Assembly (NCBI GenBank): GCA_017416465.1
Contig: JAFQCK010000141.1
Location: 1-64,000 of the forward strand
Source of the DNA: Lachnospiraceae bacterium
GTDB taxonomy: Bacteria; Bacillota; Clostridia; Lachnospirales; Lachnospiraceae
DNA: 64,000 nt
Direction: 5' to 3'
Shown: one piece after another, positions 1 to 8,565 of the stretch
How positions within the stretch are numbered: position 1 is the first letter of the stretch
Layout: each line of letters begins with the position of its first letter
The notes under the pieces: model-generated
Database searches by the model: none
Told to the model about the DNA's origin: nothing
What the model saw: the letters and a program-made list of their open reading frames with translations, nothing else
Translations under genes and position numbers: made by a program

Positions 1-22
1 AAAAGGTAATATATAAAGAGAG

Positions 23-54
23 AGCCTCGATAATCGGGGCTTTTTCTTTTTCTT
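23..54 (+). terminator. Rho-independent terminator of the upstream (off-window) gene
   Basis: AGCCTCGA pairs with TCGGGGCT (one G-U pair) across a TAA loop, followed by a long T-rich tract with two C interruptions. The tract runs directly into the first base of the group II intron. Confidence 0.85.
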
Positions 55-1945
55 GTGCGCCTAGCGGCGCACGTTTCTAACGGGTGAAAGTCCCCAATCC
101 GCCCTAGTAGTGGGAAGGATATAGCCAAGACCAAGGGTGTCGTGGGTGACTGCGAATCTGAAGGAAGGTGGCGGCAAATCTCTGGTCTGACGAACAGAAA
201 TCACATCAGGCTACAGTTAAGGATAAGGTTGCATAACAAACTAAAGTCCAATAACTACTCGGAATTAATTGTAGTAAATGTGGCAGATATATGGAGAGAA
301 AGAAACGTGTGGTACCAAGGGAGGTCTCGTCAGCAAGCGGAAACAGAGTATGAAACTTGTAGTAACAACGAATGGCGAGAAGTCAGCAGAGGTCATAGTA
401 CCAAGCGGTTGCAAACGTCATGGGAAGGACTGAACTTTAGGAGATACAAGCGAATGAATGTAACTGAAAGTAGATTTAAGAACAGACAACTTCATATGGA
501 AGACTATCTGCAAATGGTATCTGCGGAACAGAAAGAGTATGCAGAAGTGTTCGACTACCGTAAGATTGCTGAAAAGAGCGGTATCATCACAGACTATTGG
601 ACGGACAATCTTTTGGAGTTGATTTTGCGCAAAGACAATCTTAATAAAGCATACAAGCGAGTGAAGTCAAACAAGGGAGCAGGTGGAACAGACGGAATGC
701 AGGTGGATGAACTTCTGCCCTACCTAAAGGAAAACCAGGACACCCTAATCCAACAGATTAGAAATGGCAGATACAAGCCAAATCCAGTCCGAAGGGTAGA
801 AATACCCAAAGAAACAAAAGGGGAGTACAGAAAACTAGGGGTTCCAACGGTGGTTGACAGAGTAATCCAACAGGCAATCACCCAAGAACTTAGTCCTATC
901 TATGAGGAGCAGTTTTCGGAAAACAGTTTTGGCTTTCGACCAAAGAGAGGAGCACATGATGCCCTCAAACAGTGCCAAAAGAATGTAAACGATGGCTATG
1001 AATACGTAGTGGATATGGATTTGGAAAAGTTCTTTGACACCGTATGCCAGAGTAAGCTGATAGAGGTGCTGTCACGAACTATCAAAGACGGCAGAGTGAT
1101 TTCGCTGGTACACAAATATCTAAATGCGGGAGTAATCGCAAATGGATTGTTTGAACGTACAGAAATCGGAATGCCCCAAGGCGGACCACTAAGTCCGTTG
1201 CTCAGCAACATCATGCTGAATGAGTTAGACAAGGAGTTGGAACGCAGAGGACACAGATTTGTGCGATATGCAGATGACTGTATGATTTTCTGCAAAAGCA
1301 GAAAGAGTGCAGAAAGAACCTTGGAACATATCCTTCCATTCATAGAGGGAAAACTTTTCCTCAAAGTGAACAGAAAGAAAACAGAAGTGGCTCATATCAG
1401 CAAAGTAAAGTACCTAGGCTATACCTTTTATAAATACAAAGGGAAATGTAGATTTAGAGTACACCCAAAGTCAGTACAGAAAATGAAGAATAAACTTCGT
1501 GAACTTACAGATAGAAACAATGGGATGAGTAATCAGTTGCGAGAAGAAAAGTATCAGCAATTCGTGAGAGGGTGGGTAAACTACTTTAAACTTGCGGACA
1601 TGAAGAAGCTACTACAAAGAACTGATGAATGGGCAAGACGAAGAATCCGAGCAGTCTATTGGAAACAATGGAAGAAAATCAAAACGAAGTACAGAATGCT
1701 TAAAGCACTGGGCTGTGAGCATTGGAGAGCCAAAGAATTAGCGTGTAGCCGAAAAGGCTATTGGCGAATGGCGCATGTACTCAACCAAATCTTTTCGAAT
1801 AAAGTAATAGCCAAGCTAGGATATACATCCATGCTTGACTATTATCTAGTAGTTTGTGAAAACTAAGGAACCGCCTAGTACCGAACGGTATGCTAGGTGG
1901 TGTGAGAGGTCGGCTAATCAACTAATGGTTAGCCTCCTACTCGAT
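55..1945 (+). mobile_element. Group II intron, class C-like, with intron-encoded RT
   Basis: The 5' end reads GTGCGCC and forms a small hairpin with GGCGCAC, followed by the usual structured domain I. After the ORF, a domain V-like hairpin at about 1868-1902 has arms ACCGCCTAG and CTAGGTGGT and carries a CGC triad. A domain VI-like hairpin follows (GGCTAA/TTAGCC, ending CCTACTCGAT). The CGC triad, an RT without an HNH endonuclease domain, and insertion right after a terminator T-tract are all hallmarks of bacterial class IIC introns. The exact 3' boundary (about 1945) is an estimate. Confidence 0.85.
454..1866 (+). CDS. ltrA: Group II intron reverse transcriptase/maturase
   Basis: A 470-residue intron-encoded protein that reverse-transcribes and helps splice its host intron. 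The RT domain contains the fingers motif GAGGTDGMQVDELL, the GFRPKRGAHDAL block, PQGGPLSPLLSN and the catalytic YADD at about residues 272-275. The C-terminal maturase (X) domain contains WARRRIRAVYWKQWKK and ends without an HNH endonuclease, which resembles class C enzymes of the GsI-IIC type. The open frame extends upstream to position 142, but that part lies in intron domain I RNA. The ATG at 454 has AGGAG about 11 bases upstream and begins the conserved protein. The gene appears intact, so the intron may still be active. Confidence 0.93.
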   Translation: MNVTESRFKNRQLHMEDYLQMVSAEQKEYAEVFDYRKIAEKSGIITDYWTDNLLELILRKDNLNKAYKRVKSNKGAGGTDGMQVDELLPYLKENQDTLIQQIRNGRYKPNPVRRVEIPKETKGEYRKLGVPTVVDRVIQQAITQELSPIYEEQFSENSFGFRPKRGAHDALKQCQKNVNDGYEYVVDMDLEKFFDTVCQSKLIEVLSRTIKDGRVISLVHKYLNAGVIANGLFERTEIGMPQGGPLSPLLSNIMLNELDKELERRGHRFVRYADDCMIFCKSRKSAERTLEHILPFIEGKLFLKVNRKKTEVAHISKVKYLGYTFYKYKGKCRFRVHPKSVQKMKNKLRELTDRNNGMSNQLREEKYQQFVRGWVNYFKLADMKKLLQRTDEWARRRIRAVYWKQWKKIKTKYRMLKALGCEHWRAKELACSRKGYWRMAHVLNQIFSNKVIAKLGYTSMLDYYLVVCEN

Positions 1946-2027
1946 TGTTTATTGAGATAGTAAATTAGTAGTGATATAATAATATATATATATGAATTGA
2001 AAAAAGATTTTGTTGACTAATTAATAA

Positions 2028-3053
2028 ATGGTATTTAGAAAGAAGGAACTTATGGGAGAATATTATAATGTAGTTTATGATAATTATAAAAAAGAGAAAA
2101 ATGAATATTCAAGAAGAGAAAAGGTTAGGAAAAAAAGAATAGAATGTCCATGTTCATTTAAAGATGGTCTTACATATGATGAATTTGTTAATATTGCAAA
2201 CTATAGTGCTAAAATTATAAAACGAATAACTCAAGTATCTGTACATGGCACAACGATTTATTGTACTGTTAAATCGAAAACAGGATTATCAACTTGGGAA
2301 TTTAATGTGGATTTTAATGATTGGGGGCACATTACAGGAACTTATTGGAAATGGTCAGAAAATTTTGATTCTGATATAGCAAGAATATATGGTCATTATG
2401 TTTCAGGTGAAATTCATAGTATTTTGTCGGCTAGAGGAATATTTTTAAATGATTTTGCTAATGCTGTTGATTTAAACAAAGAATTAGAAACTTCAACAGG
2501 TTTATGTTCAAATTATAAAGAAAGCTTTTTGAATAAACTATTTGGAAGAAAAATCGAAATGATATCAGTAGGATATGATTGTAATGAATTAATAGGAGAA
2601 CATCTTTATCCGGTAATATCATTTATGAAAAATAAAGGATTTGTTAATTATAAAGCTATTCCAATTAAGGATGTTGGAAGAGATAGTGATAAGTATATAT
2701 ATCAAGTTGAGCAAGTTGTAATTGGGGAAAGATCTACTTTTAAAAGAGGCGATAAGTTTGCGAAAAATACAATGATTTATATTATGTATCATGAGAAATT
2801 AGAAATAAAGTTTTTATATTCAAGCAAAGAATTTAAAAGAGAGAATTATTTAAAGGTTGGAGATAAATTATATGATATGGGATTTTCTTGTATATACGAG
2901 AGAAAGATAAAGGATTTGGTTATTGGATTGATAAAAATAGATGGTTCAGTAGAGGAAGTAGTTGCAGATATTGGGACAGAAGAACCAATGAAAAAGAATA
3001 AAGTATATAAGTATGATACTAAAATTGTTATAAAGTATCATACTTTTAAGTGA
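2028..3053 (+). CDS. Unknown protein with C-terminal PASTA-like repeats
   Basis: The 341-residue product is not confidently recognised. The first 170 residues are charged and soluble (WEFNVDFNDWGH, a region rich in K, E and Y). The last 150 residues look like two PASTA-like modules: one around NELIGEHLYPVISFMKNKGF and one around YLKVGDKLYDMGF, ending KIVIKYHTF, a closing strand seen in other Clostridia proteins with such modules. No signal peptide or membrane helix is visible. The start is uncertain: ATG 2028 has no ribosome binding site, while ATG 2052 follows AAGGAA at a very short distance. It is the first gene after the group II intron. Confidence 0.6.
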   Translation: MVFRKKELMGEYYNVVYDNYKKEKNEYSRREKVRKKRIECPCSFKDGLTYDEFVNIANYSAKIIKRITQVSVHGTTIYCTVKSKTGLSTWEFNVDFNDWGHITGTYWKWSENFDSDIARIYGHYVSGEIHSILSARGIFLNDFANAVDLNKELETSTGLCSNYKESFLNKLFGRKIEMISVGYDCNELIGEHLYPVISFMKNKGFVNYKAIPIKDVGRDSDKYIYQVEQVVIGERSTFKRGDKFAKNTMIYIMYHEKLEIKFLYSSKEFKRENYLKVGDKLYDMGFSCIYERKIKDLVIGLIKIDGSVEEVVADIGTEEPMKKNKVYKYDTKIVIKYHTFK

Positions 3054-3072
3054 ATGATATATATAGAATAGA

Positions 3073-3489
3073 ATGTTTAGAGAATTAGAGGAAGAAATAT
3101 ATCGTTATTTAGAAGAAAATGCTGTTAATAGATTAAATAAAATGAGAAAATTTTTAAAAACAAATTATATTAATGTAAAACCTGTTATGAAATTAAGTGA
3201 TGGAGAATATGCAGTAATACCATGGTTGAGTAGTAATGAATTGTATAAGCTTGAGTATGCATTAGTTTACTTAGGATATACGGTAAAAAACAAGGATTAT
3301 TATTTGATAGTAAAGAATGTTTTGTCTCAAAAAAAACTTGAAAAAGATATAGAAGAACTTATGGGAAAAGAGATACAGAAGGAAGAAATTAGTTATCCAT
3401 ATGGAATAAGTATTCCTAACAAGTATAATGAATATATTCCTCAAAAACTGTTGGAGAAAGAGTGGATTGAAGATTATTTGTATGGGTAG
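3073..3489 (+). CDS. Short protein resembling the C-terminal tail of an SF2 helicase
   Basis: A 138-residue protein with the segment AVIPWLSSNELYKLEYALVY, a middle stretch YYLIVKNVLSQ, and the end YNEYIPQKLLEKEWIEDYL. This order resembles the extreme C-terminus of a family of Clostridia DEAD/DEAH helicases, where a PW-G segment is followed by a short beta stretch and a P-x-LL-x-xx-xxDxL ending. None of the helicase motifs are present. It could be a remnant or a free-standing domain. It lies 19 bases after the previous gene, so the two may share an mRNA. The match is from memory of the family and is only moderately secure. Confidence 0.45.
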   Translation: MFRELEEEIYRYLEENAVNRLNKMRKFLKTNYINVKPVMKLSDGEYAVIPWLSSNELYKLEYALVYLGYTVKNKDYYLIVKNVLSQKKLEKDIEELMGKEIQKEEISYPYGISIPNKYNEYIPQKLLEKEWIEDYLYG

Positions 3490-3650
3490 GAAGAAAAAGA
3501 GGTGTTGATATTGTATAATGAAGAGAGAAAAAAAGAGTATATAGCACAATAGGATGCAAATGTTAGTGTAATAATTGTATGGCATTATATTTGTTTCAGA
3601 TAAATACGACTATGTTAATAGATACATAATATTAAAAGAGGAGGTTTTTT

Positions 3651-4754
3651 ATGATGAATGATTGGAAAAATTTCAATGAAAAAGGAAATGAATGTTTTAA
3701 TAATAAAAAATTTTTAGATGCAATACAATGGTATAAGAAAGGATTGGAAATTACATCAGAAGTATCAACATTGTATTATAATATTGGGAATTCATATTTG
3801 AATATTGTAGAAATACATAAAAAAGATGAAATAAAAGCTGCAATTGTCTATTTATCAAAAGCATGTAAAATGGGACATTCGAGTGCGAATTATTGTTTAG
3901 CTAAAATATATGACCCCAAAATAAATATTCCTCACACAACAAAAATAAAAAACACAGATTTAGCTTTAATGCATTATAAAGAATCAGTATATGAAGAAGG
4001 AACTCATTCAGTGTATTCTGCGTGTAATAATATTGCAGTAATATATGGAGAAAAAAAGCAGTATATAGAGGCATTATGTTGGTCTTATTATGCAAAAAAA
4101 ACTAATGAAAGTCCCATTTTTTCACAGAATCATAATATATATTTAAAAAAATTTAAAGAAGAAATTAAAGAAGAGATTATAGAATCATTAAAATTAATTA
4201 ATAATATTACTGATGTTGAAATTCTAATAAATGCTATGAAAGAAACTGCAAGTGAAGATGAATTGTTTGAGAAAGATATTGATGTTCACGCTATAGTGGC
4301 AAAACCAAAAGAAGATTCTAGTGCAAGAATAGCTATTGGAGTGTTTATGGTTGTTATAAGTTTTATTATTTCAGGAAGAGTAGTTTCTATTGTGGGTGTG
4401 ATTGGTGTAATATTGATAGTGGCTGGAATGTATAGTTTTATAAAAATAAATGAAATTGAGGATTCATATTATAACGATAGGCAAAAATTTGATAAAATAA
4501 TGGGAGCGTATAAAAAAGAAAAAAAAGATAAGTTAAAGAAGTTAGAAGAAGAAAAGCGTATAGCAATTGAAAGTCAAAAATCTTCAGTACCATGGGAAGT
4601 AAGATATATGTTAGAACCATGTAAATATTGTGGACATTATAAAGTCAGATATGCTAAGTGGGAAGATAAATCACTTTCTGTTGCTTTTTGGGGAATTGCA
4701 TCTGGAAAAATTGGAAAAAACTATAAGTGTGAATATTGTGGGAAAATGTGGTAG
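3651..4754 (+). CDS. TPR membrane protein with C-terminal zinc ribbon
   Basis: A 367-residue protein. The N-terminus has tetratricopeptide-like helices (NEKGNECFNNKKFLDAIQWYKKGLE, then SLYYNIGNSYLN-like units) to about residue 150. Two hydrophobic helices at about residues 223-258 (IAIGVFMVVISFIIS, VVSIVGVIGVILIVAGMY) form a membrane hairpin. A charged coiled coil follows, then a C-terminal zinc ribbon CKYCGHYK...CEYCGKMW. GAGGAGG precedes the tandem ATGATG start. The architecture suggests a scaffold at the membrane. No specific role can be assigned. Confidence 0.7.
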   Translation: MMNDWKNFNEKGNECFNNKKFLDAIQWYKKGLEITSEVSTLYYNIGNSYLNIVEIHKKDEIKAAIVYLSKACKMGHSSANYCLAKIYDPKINIPHTTKIKNTDLALMHYKESVYEEGTHSVYSACNNIAVIYGEKKQYIEALCWSYYAKKTNESPIFSQNHNIYLKKFKEEIKEEIIESLKLINNITDVEILINAMKETASEDELFEKDIDVHAIVAKPKEDSSARIAIGVFMVVISFIISGRVVSIVGVIGVILIVAGMYSFIKINEIEDSYYNDRQKFDKIMGAYKKEKKDKLKKLEEEKRIAIESQKSSVPWEVRYMLEPCKYCGHYKVRYAKWEDKSLSVAFWGIASGKIGKNYKCEYCGKMW

Positions 4755-4875
4755 TAGTAAAATGATTTTCATTTTAACGCATTGCCCTACCACTCATCCA
4801 AAACCCCACAGGCAGCTATCAACAACAAGTAGTATACTGTAAAACTTAATATTGAAAATATATTAGTTTAATAGA

Positions 4876-4913
4876 CTCCAGGTTATGCATAATGTATAAC
4901 CTGGAGATTTTTA
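4876..4913 (+). terminator. Terminator after the TPR gene
   Basis: CTCCAGGTTAT pairs perfectly with ATAACCTGGAG, followed by ATTTTTA. It closes the transcription unit of the TPR protein. The rest of 4755-5008 shows nothing else I can support. Confidence 0.8.
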
Positions 4914-5008
4914 AAATAAATTATGTGGTTTTCGGAGTTATAAGATTTTCGAGTTGGATCCGAATAGTTTATAAAATAACAGATTTTGTATTGAAGGGAG
5001 CTTGTTTT

Positions 5009-5188
5009 ATGTGTGATATAAAGAAATATGCTGACATATACGAAGAGATTAAGAAGCTTACTAATAGTGATACACTTCAGCTTGTTTTGGAATCTGAGGA
5101 TGAAGATATGAAAGATTTTTATGAAGTAGTAGGAGATTTCTTGTTTCAACTAAGACAGAAGAAAATTGTAGAGGAGAATATATTTTAA
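5009..5188 (+). CDS. Small acidic protein, putative antitoxin of the zeta-like kinase
   Basis: A 59-residue acidic protein starting MCDIKKYADIYEEIKKL, with GAAGGGAG upstream. Its TAA overlaps the ATG of the kinase gene by one base (TAATG), so translation is probably coupled. A small acidic protein directly before a zeta-like kinase fits a toxin-antitoxin pair, although the sequence is not epsilon-like. The open frame extends upstream to 4892, but that part lacks a ribosome binding site. Confidence 0.6.
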   Translation: MCDIKKYADIYEEIKKLTNSDTLQLVLESEDEDMKDFYEVVGDFLFQLRQKKIVEENIF

Positions 5189-5544
5189 TGAAGAAGTATA
5201 TAATCATAGCAGGGGTAAATGGTGCTGGGAAATCAACACTTTTTAAACAGTTAGATGAACTTAATGATATTCCAAGAGTTAATACAGATGAGATACTGAA
5301 AGAATTTGGAGATTGGCGAAATCCGACTGATGTAATAAAGGCTGGTAAAAAAGCAGTAAAACTATTGAGCGAGTTATTACAAGGTGATAATACATTTAAT
5401 CAGGAAACTACATTATGTGGGAAATCAATTATATCAAATATAAAGAAAGCCAAAGAAAATACAAGGAGCATTTGGGACGGAAAAATGCAACTAGTCTTTC
5501 TGCCTAGAATGAGATTCAGAAAGAGCATAGAAACAAAAATATAA
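5188..5544 (+). pseudogene. Zeta-toxin-like kinase, C-terminally truncated
   Basis: A 118-residue P-loop protein with Walker A GVNGAGKS at residues 9-16, followed by NTDEI and NQETTLCGKS as in zeta-toxin-like kinases. Family members continue after NIKKAKE with about 70-100 more residues, including the arginine-rich R(I/V)xxRVxxGGHxI segment. Here the reading frame instead changes to an unrelated tail (SIWDGKMQLVF...) and stops. That loss should remove the lid and phosphate-binding residues, so the product is probably inactive. The antitoxin-like gene before it is intact. Confidence 0.65.
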
Positions 5545-5616
5545 TAATATTGACTTTGAGAGTTAAAAAAGGTATAATCTACTTAGAAAAAGATATAATA
5601 CTTGGAAAGGAGATGT

Positions 5617-6240
5617 ATGTCGATGACTTTATTAGAAATGTTATACCAACAGTATGGGACAAATGAACCAATATTATTATCGGAAATTACATTTGAAGAA
5701 TATTCGAGACCTTGGATTATGAAGCAGCTACAGTCACTCTGTGAAAGCGGAGATTTATGCAAATATGAAAAGGGTGTATATTATGTTCCTACAGAGACAG
5801 TCTTTGGAAAAAGCATATTGAATCCGCGTAAAGTCATTGAGAAGAAGTACATCAATGATTCTAAGAGAATAATAGGTTATTATTCGGGCATTACGCTGCA
5901 AAATCAATTAAAGATAACTACACAGATGCCGAATGTCCTAGAGATATATACCAACAATGAGAGTTCTAAAGTCAGAGAAATTACAGTAGGCAGTCAAAGA
6001 GTGGTATTAAGAAGAGCAAGGGTTGAAATCAATACTGATAATGCGCCAATACTTGCTTTTATGGAACTGATGAATGATATTACACCAACCATGTTAGATG
6101 ATGACAAAAAGGAAAGAATTGCAGAATATATAGGTGCGAATAACATATCTAAAAAAGATATATTAAAATATGCAAGTGTATTTCCAGATAAGGTGATGAG
6201 AAATCTTATAGAAAGTGAGGCTATATTCTGTGTTGCATAA
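5617..6240 (+). CDS. abiEi: AbiEi-type antitoxin / transcriptional regulator (DUF6088-like)
   Basis: A protein of about 207 residues. The N-terminus is a winged-helix-like domain (LLSEITFEEYSRPWIMKQLQSL...GDLCKYEKGVYYVP). The rest resembles the antitoxin or self-repressor of type IV AbiE systems (RIIGYYSGITLQNQLKITTQMP, VVLRRARVEI). AAAGGAG precedes two candidate starts, ATG 5617 and ATG 5623. The 3' end overlaps the next gene, the nucleotidyltransferase toxin, by 26 bases, which is the normal AbiEi-AbiEii order. In such pairs this protein represses the promoter and neutralises the toxin. Confidence 0.75.
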   Translation: MSMTLLEMLYQQYGTNEPILLSEITFEEYSRPWIMKQLQSLCESGDLCKYEKGVYYVPTETVFGKSILNPRKVIEKKYINDSKRIIGYYSGITLQNQLKITTQMPNVLEIYTNNESSKVREITVGSQRVVLRRARVEINTDNAPILAFMELMNDITPTMLDDDKKERIAEYIGANNISKKDILKYASVFPDKVMRNLIESEAIFCVA

Positions 6241-7135
6241 GGATAGAGATAATTTTGAACAGATAATTCTAAAAGTGTCAGAAGATACAGGGATTGAAGC
6301 AAGTATAGTCGAGAAAGACTATTATGTGACGCTTTTCTTGAAACGGATTGTAGAGGTAATACCTAATATCATATTCAAGGGCGGAACATCACTGTCAAAA
6401 TGCTATAAGCTTATCAAGCGATTTTCAGAAGATATAGACCTAAATATTGAGGTGGAAACACGTCCAACAGAAGGACAACGCAAAAAGTTAAAGGAAGCAA
6501 TTGTTTCAATAATAGATGAATTTGGTTTTAATCTGGACAATGCTGAAAATGTCAGAAGTCGGAGAACATTTAACAGATATATTATTGATTACCCGACGGT
6601 ATTTTCTGCTAACTATCTAAAGTAGCATTTGATGGTGGAAACAGCAGTATATATTAAAGCTTATCCATGTAAAAAGATACAAGCGACAAGCATAATCTAT
6701 GATTATTTGCATGAAAATGGATTTGATAATCTTATTGAACAATACAGTCTAGAACCATTTGAGGTTAATGTGCAGGTGGCAGAGCGAACCTTTATAGATA
6801 AATTATATGCCTTAGGTGATTATTATTTGAGTGGCGCAATTTCTGAACATTCAAGGCACATATATGATATCTATAAATTATCGGAAATCGTGCCATTGGA
6901 TGATAAGCTGAAGGCTTTGGCAAAAGAGGTATATATAGAGCGTGAGCCGCATGAACAGTGCCGCAGCGCTAAGCCGGGTGTTGAGGTGAATAAATTCCTG
7001 CAGGAAATAATTGATGTGGAAGCATATAAAAAAGATTATGAAGACATTACAATAAAAATGCTGTTTGAAGAAGTAGATTATGAGACTGCCGTAAGTAAGT
7101 TACAGCAAGTTGTCAAGTATGGTCTATTTGAATAA
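6215..7135 (+). pseudogene. abiEii: AbiEii/AbiGii-type nucleotidyltransferase toxin, interrupted by an amber stop
   Basis: The two halves lie in the same frame, separated by a single TAG at 6623-6625 followed by CAT TTG ATG. Half one has the nucleotidyltransferase signature FKGGTSLSKCYKLI...FSEDIDLNI (GG-S/T and DxD-like catalytic acid region). Half two has DKLYALGDYYLSG and HSRHIYDIYKL, typical of DUF1814 toxins. Together they would make a normal protein of about 305 residues. One base change (TAG from CAG, AAG or GAG) explains the break. Without read-through or a suppressor tRNA the toxin is dead. The upstream antitoxin is intact, so the pair is probably a relic. Confidence 0.8.
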
Positions 7136-7155
7136 TTTTAATAAGGAAAAATAAG

Positions 7156-7199
7156 AGACTCTGATTTATGGATGGATAATCCGTGGTCAGAGTCTTTTT
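7156..7199 (+). terminator. Terminator of the AbiE operon
   Basis: AGACTCTGA pairs perfectly with TCAGAGTCT, with an inner ATGGAT/ATCCGT extension, followed by TTTTTG. Confidence 0.8.
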
Positions 7200-7256
7200 G
7201 AAAATAAAAACGCGAATGGCGGGGATAAATGCAAGAGTATCTTTTTTAGGTCTTGA

Positions 7257-7457
7257 GAGCACGGTCGACGGGCATGCAAGCATATCAATCTGGTAGCAAA
7301 TGTTTGTGGATATATGCCTTTGAACTTAGGAAAAATTATAAAGGATGGAGTATTGTCTGATATCCCAAGCATACATAGAATTACGATTGACGGTGCAACA
7401 ATGCGGAAGAAACTTAGAGAAGAACCAGTTCTGAAAGGTAAAAAAAATTCTCATTAA
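7257..7457 (+). pseudogene. Unidentified protein remnant
   Basis: An open frame follows a TGA and encodes a protein-like stretch (NLVANVCGYMPLNLGKII, then IHRITIDGATMRKKLREEPV) ending in TAA. No start with a ribosome binding site is present. The composition looks like real coding sequence, probably the 3' end of a gene cut by the neighbouring mobile-element debris. I do not recognise the family. This is the only content I see between the AbiE terminator and the transposase remnant. Confidence 0.35.
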
Positions 7458-7530
7458 ATGTAGTTAATATAAGCCATTTTCTCTGTGATAAGGTAAAATA
7501 AAAGAAAAACTTTATCGCGGACGAATACAA

Positions 7531-8343
7531 ATGAGTAGAGAACAAGAACGAATCAGAAAAAAATTAGAAAATAAAATATATTTTGGAAACAACCTTATAT
7601 GCAGTATTGCTTCTGAAACAATAGAAAATTCCGAAGAATATATAAATAAGAGTGATGAAACCATAAAGCAAGATTGTGAAAGCAAAGCTTTTGTAAGACT
7701 TGCAGCAAGAATTAAAAAGAAATTTCCAAGACTGCCTATTATTATAGCAGCGGATGGTCTGTATGTAAGTCAGAACGTGTTACAGGTATGTAAAGAATAT
7801 CACTGGGATTATATCATCAGATATAAAGAAGGATGTGCTCCTTCAATAGCGGAGGAGTATCAGGATTTACCGGAAAAAGAAACAATAGGAACGGATATAG
7901 AATTTGAGAATCAGATCATGTTTTATGACCATAACGTAAATCTTATTTATTACCATGAAAAACGAGTGGTAAAAGGTAAAGAAAAAACAACAGAGTTTTC
8001 ATGGATAACAAGTATACACATTACAAAAAACAATGCTAAAAAGATAGTGTGTGCAGGTCGTAACAGATGGAAAATAGAAAATCAGGGATTCAACCGTCAG
8101 AAGCACTGGCAGGGAAATATAGAACATGCCTGTAGCTTTCATGAACGTGCACAGAAGAATCATTACCTAATGGAGCAGATAGCAGATTTTATGAAACAAT
8201 TGTATGAGTACTATTTCCTCGAAAAGAATGGAATAAAAAAGACGCAAAAAAATATATCTTCTGAATTATTAGCAAGCTTTGGACGGCAACTAACAGAAAC
8301 AGAAGATATAAAAGCTCAGTTGCATAAAGCAGTACCAAACTGA
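7531..8343 (+). pseudogene. DDE transposase, N-terminally truncated
   Basis: A 270-residue C-terminal part of a large transposase. The block QDCESKAFVRLAARIKKKFPRLP is followed by AADGLY (second catalytic Asp region) and later NRWKIENQGFNRQKHW, where the Glu of WKIEN completes the DDE triad. Complete relatives are around 400-500 residues, and the first catalytic Asp region is missing here. The first 13 residues (MSREQERIRKKLE) look like a foreign junction. An inverted repeat or terminator follows at 8362. It is an inactive insertion-sequence relic. Confidence 0.75.
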
Positions 8344-8361
8344 TTTAATTTTAGTAAAGAA

Positions 8362-8405
8362 GGAGCTGTCGCTTCAAAGATTTTTTTCTTTAAAGCGACA
8401 GCCCC
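8362..8405 (+). terminator. Terminator-like hairpin after the transposase remnant
   Basis: GGAGCTGTCGCTT pairs with AAGCGACAGCCCC (one mismatch), with a T-rich loop. It may be the transposon's terminator or part of its end. A second short hairpin (AGGTCG/CGACCT then TTTTA) lies at 8467-8497. Confidence 0.6.
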
Positions 8406-8565
8406 TTATTTAATGCTATTTATATTTATAAAGGTAGTTGGTATAATAAATAAGAAGGTAAGATTTAGGTCGAAATTATCGTTTTTGTCGACCTTTTACA
8501 TATAGTAATTAAGTTGTAAGATATAGCTATCAGCTGATGAAACAAATGAAAGAGAGGTAAATACC

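Noticed and set aside
142..453. N-terminal extension of the RT open frame
   Set aside because: It overlaps structured intron domain I, lacks RT-like sequence and has no ribosome binding site; ATG 454 fits better.
996..1364. 122-codon minus-strand ORF
   Set aside because: Shadow of the reverse transcriptase gene in another frame, no own signals.
4630..4842. 70-codon ORF overlapping the zinc ribbon of the TPR gene
   Set aside because: Alternate frame of a real gene with a low-complexity tail and no ribosome binding site.
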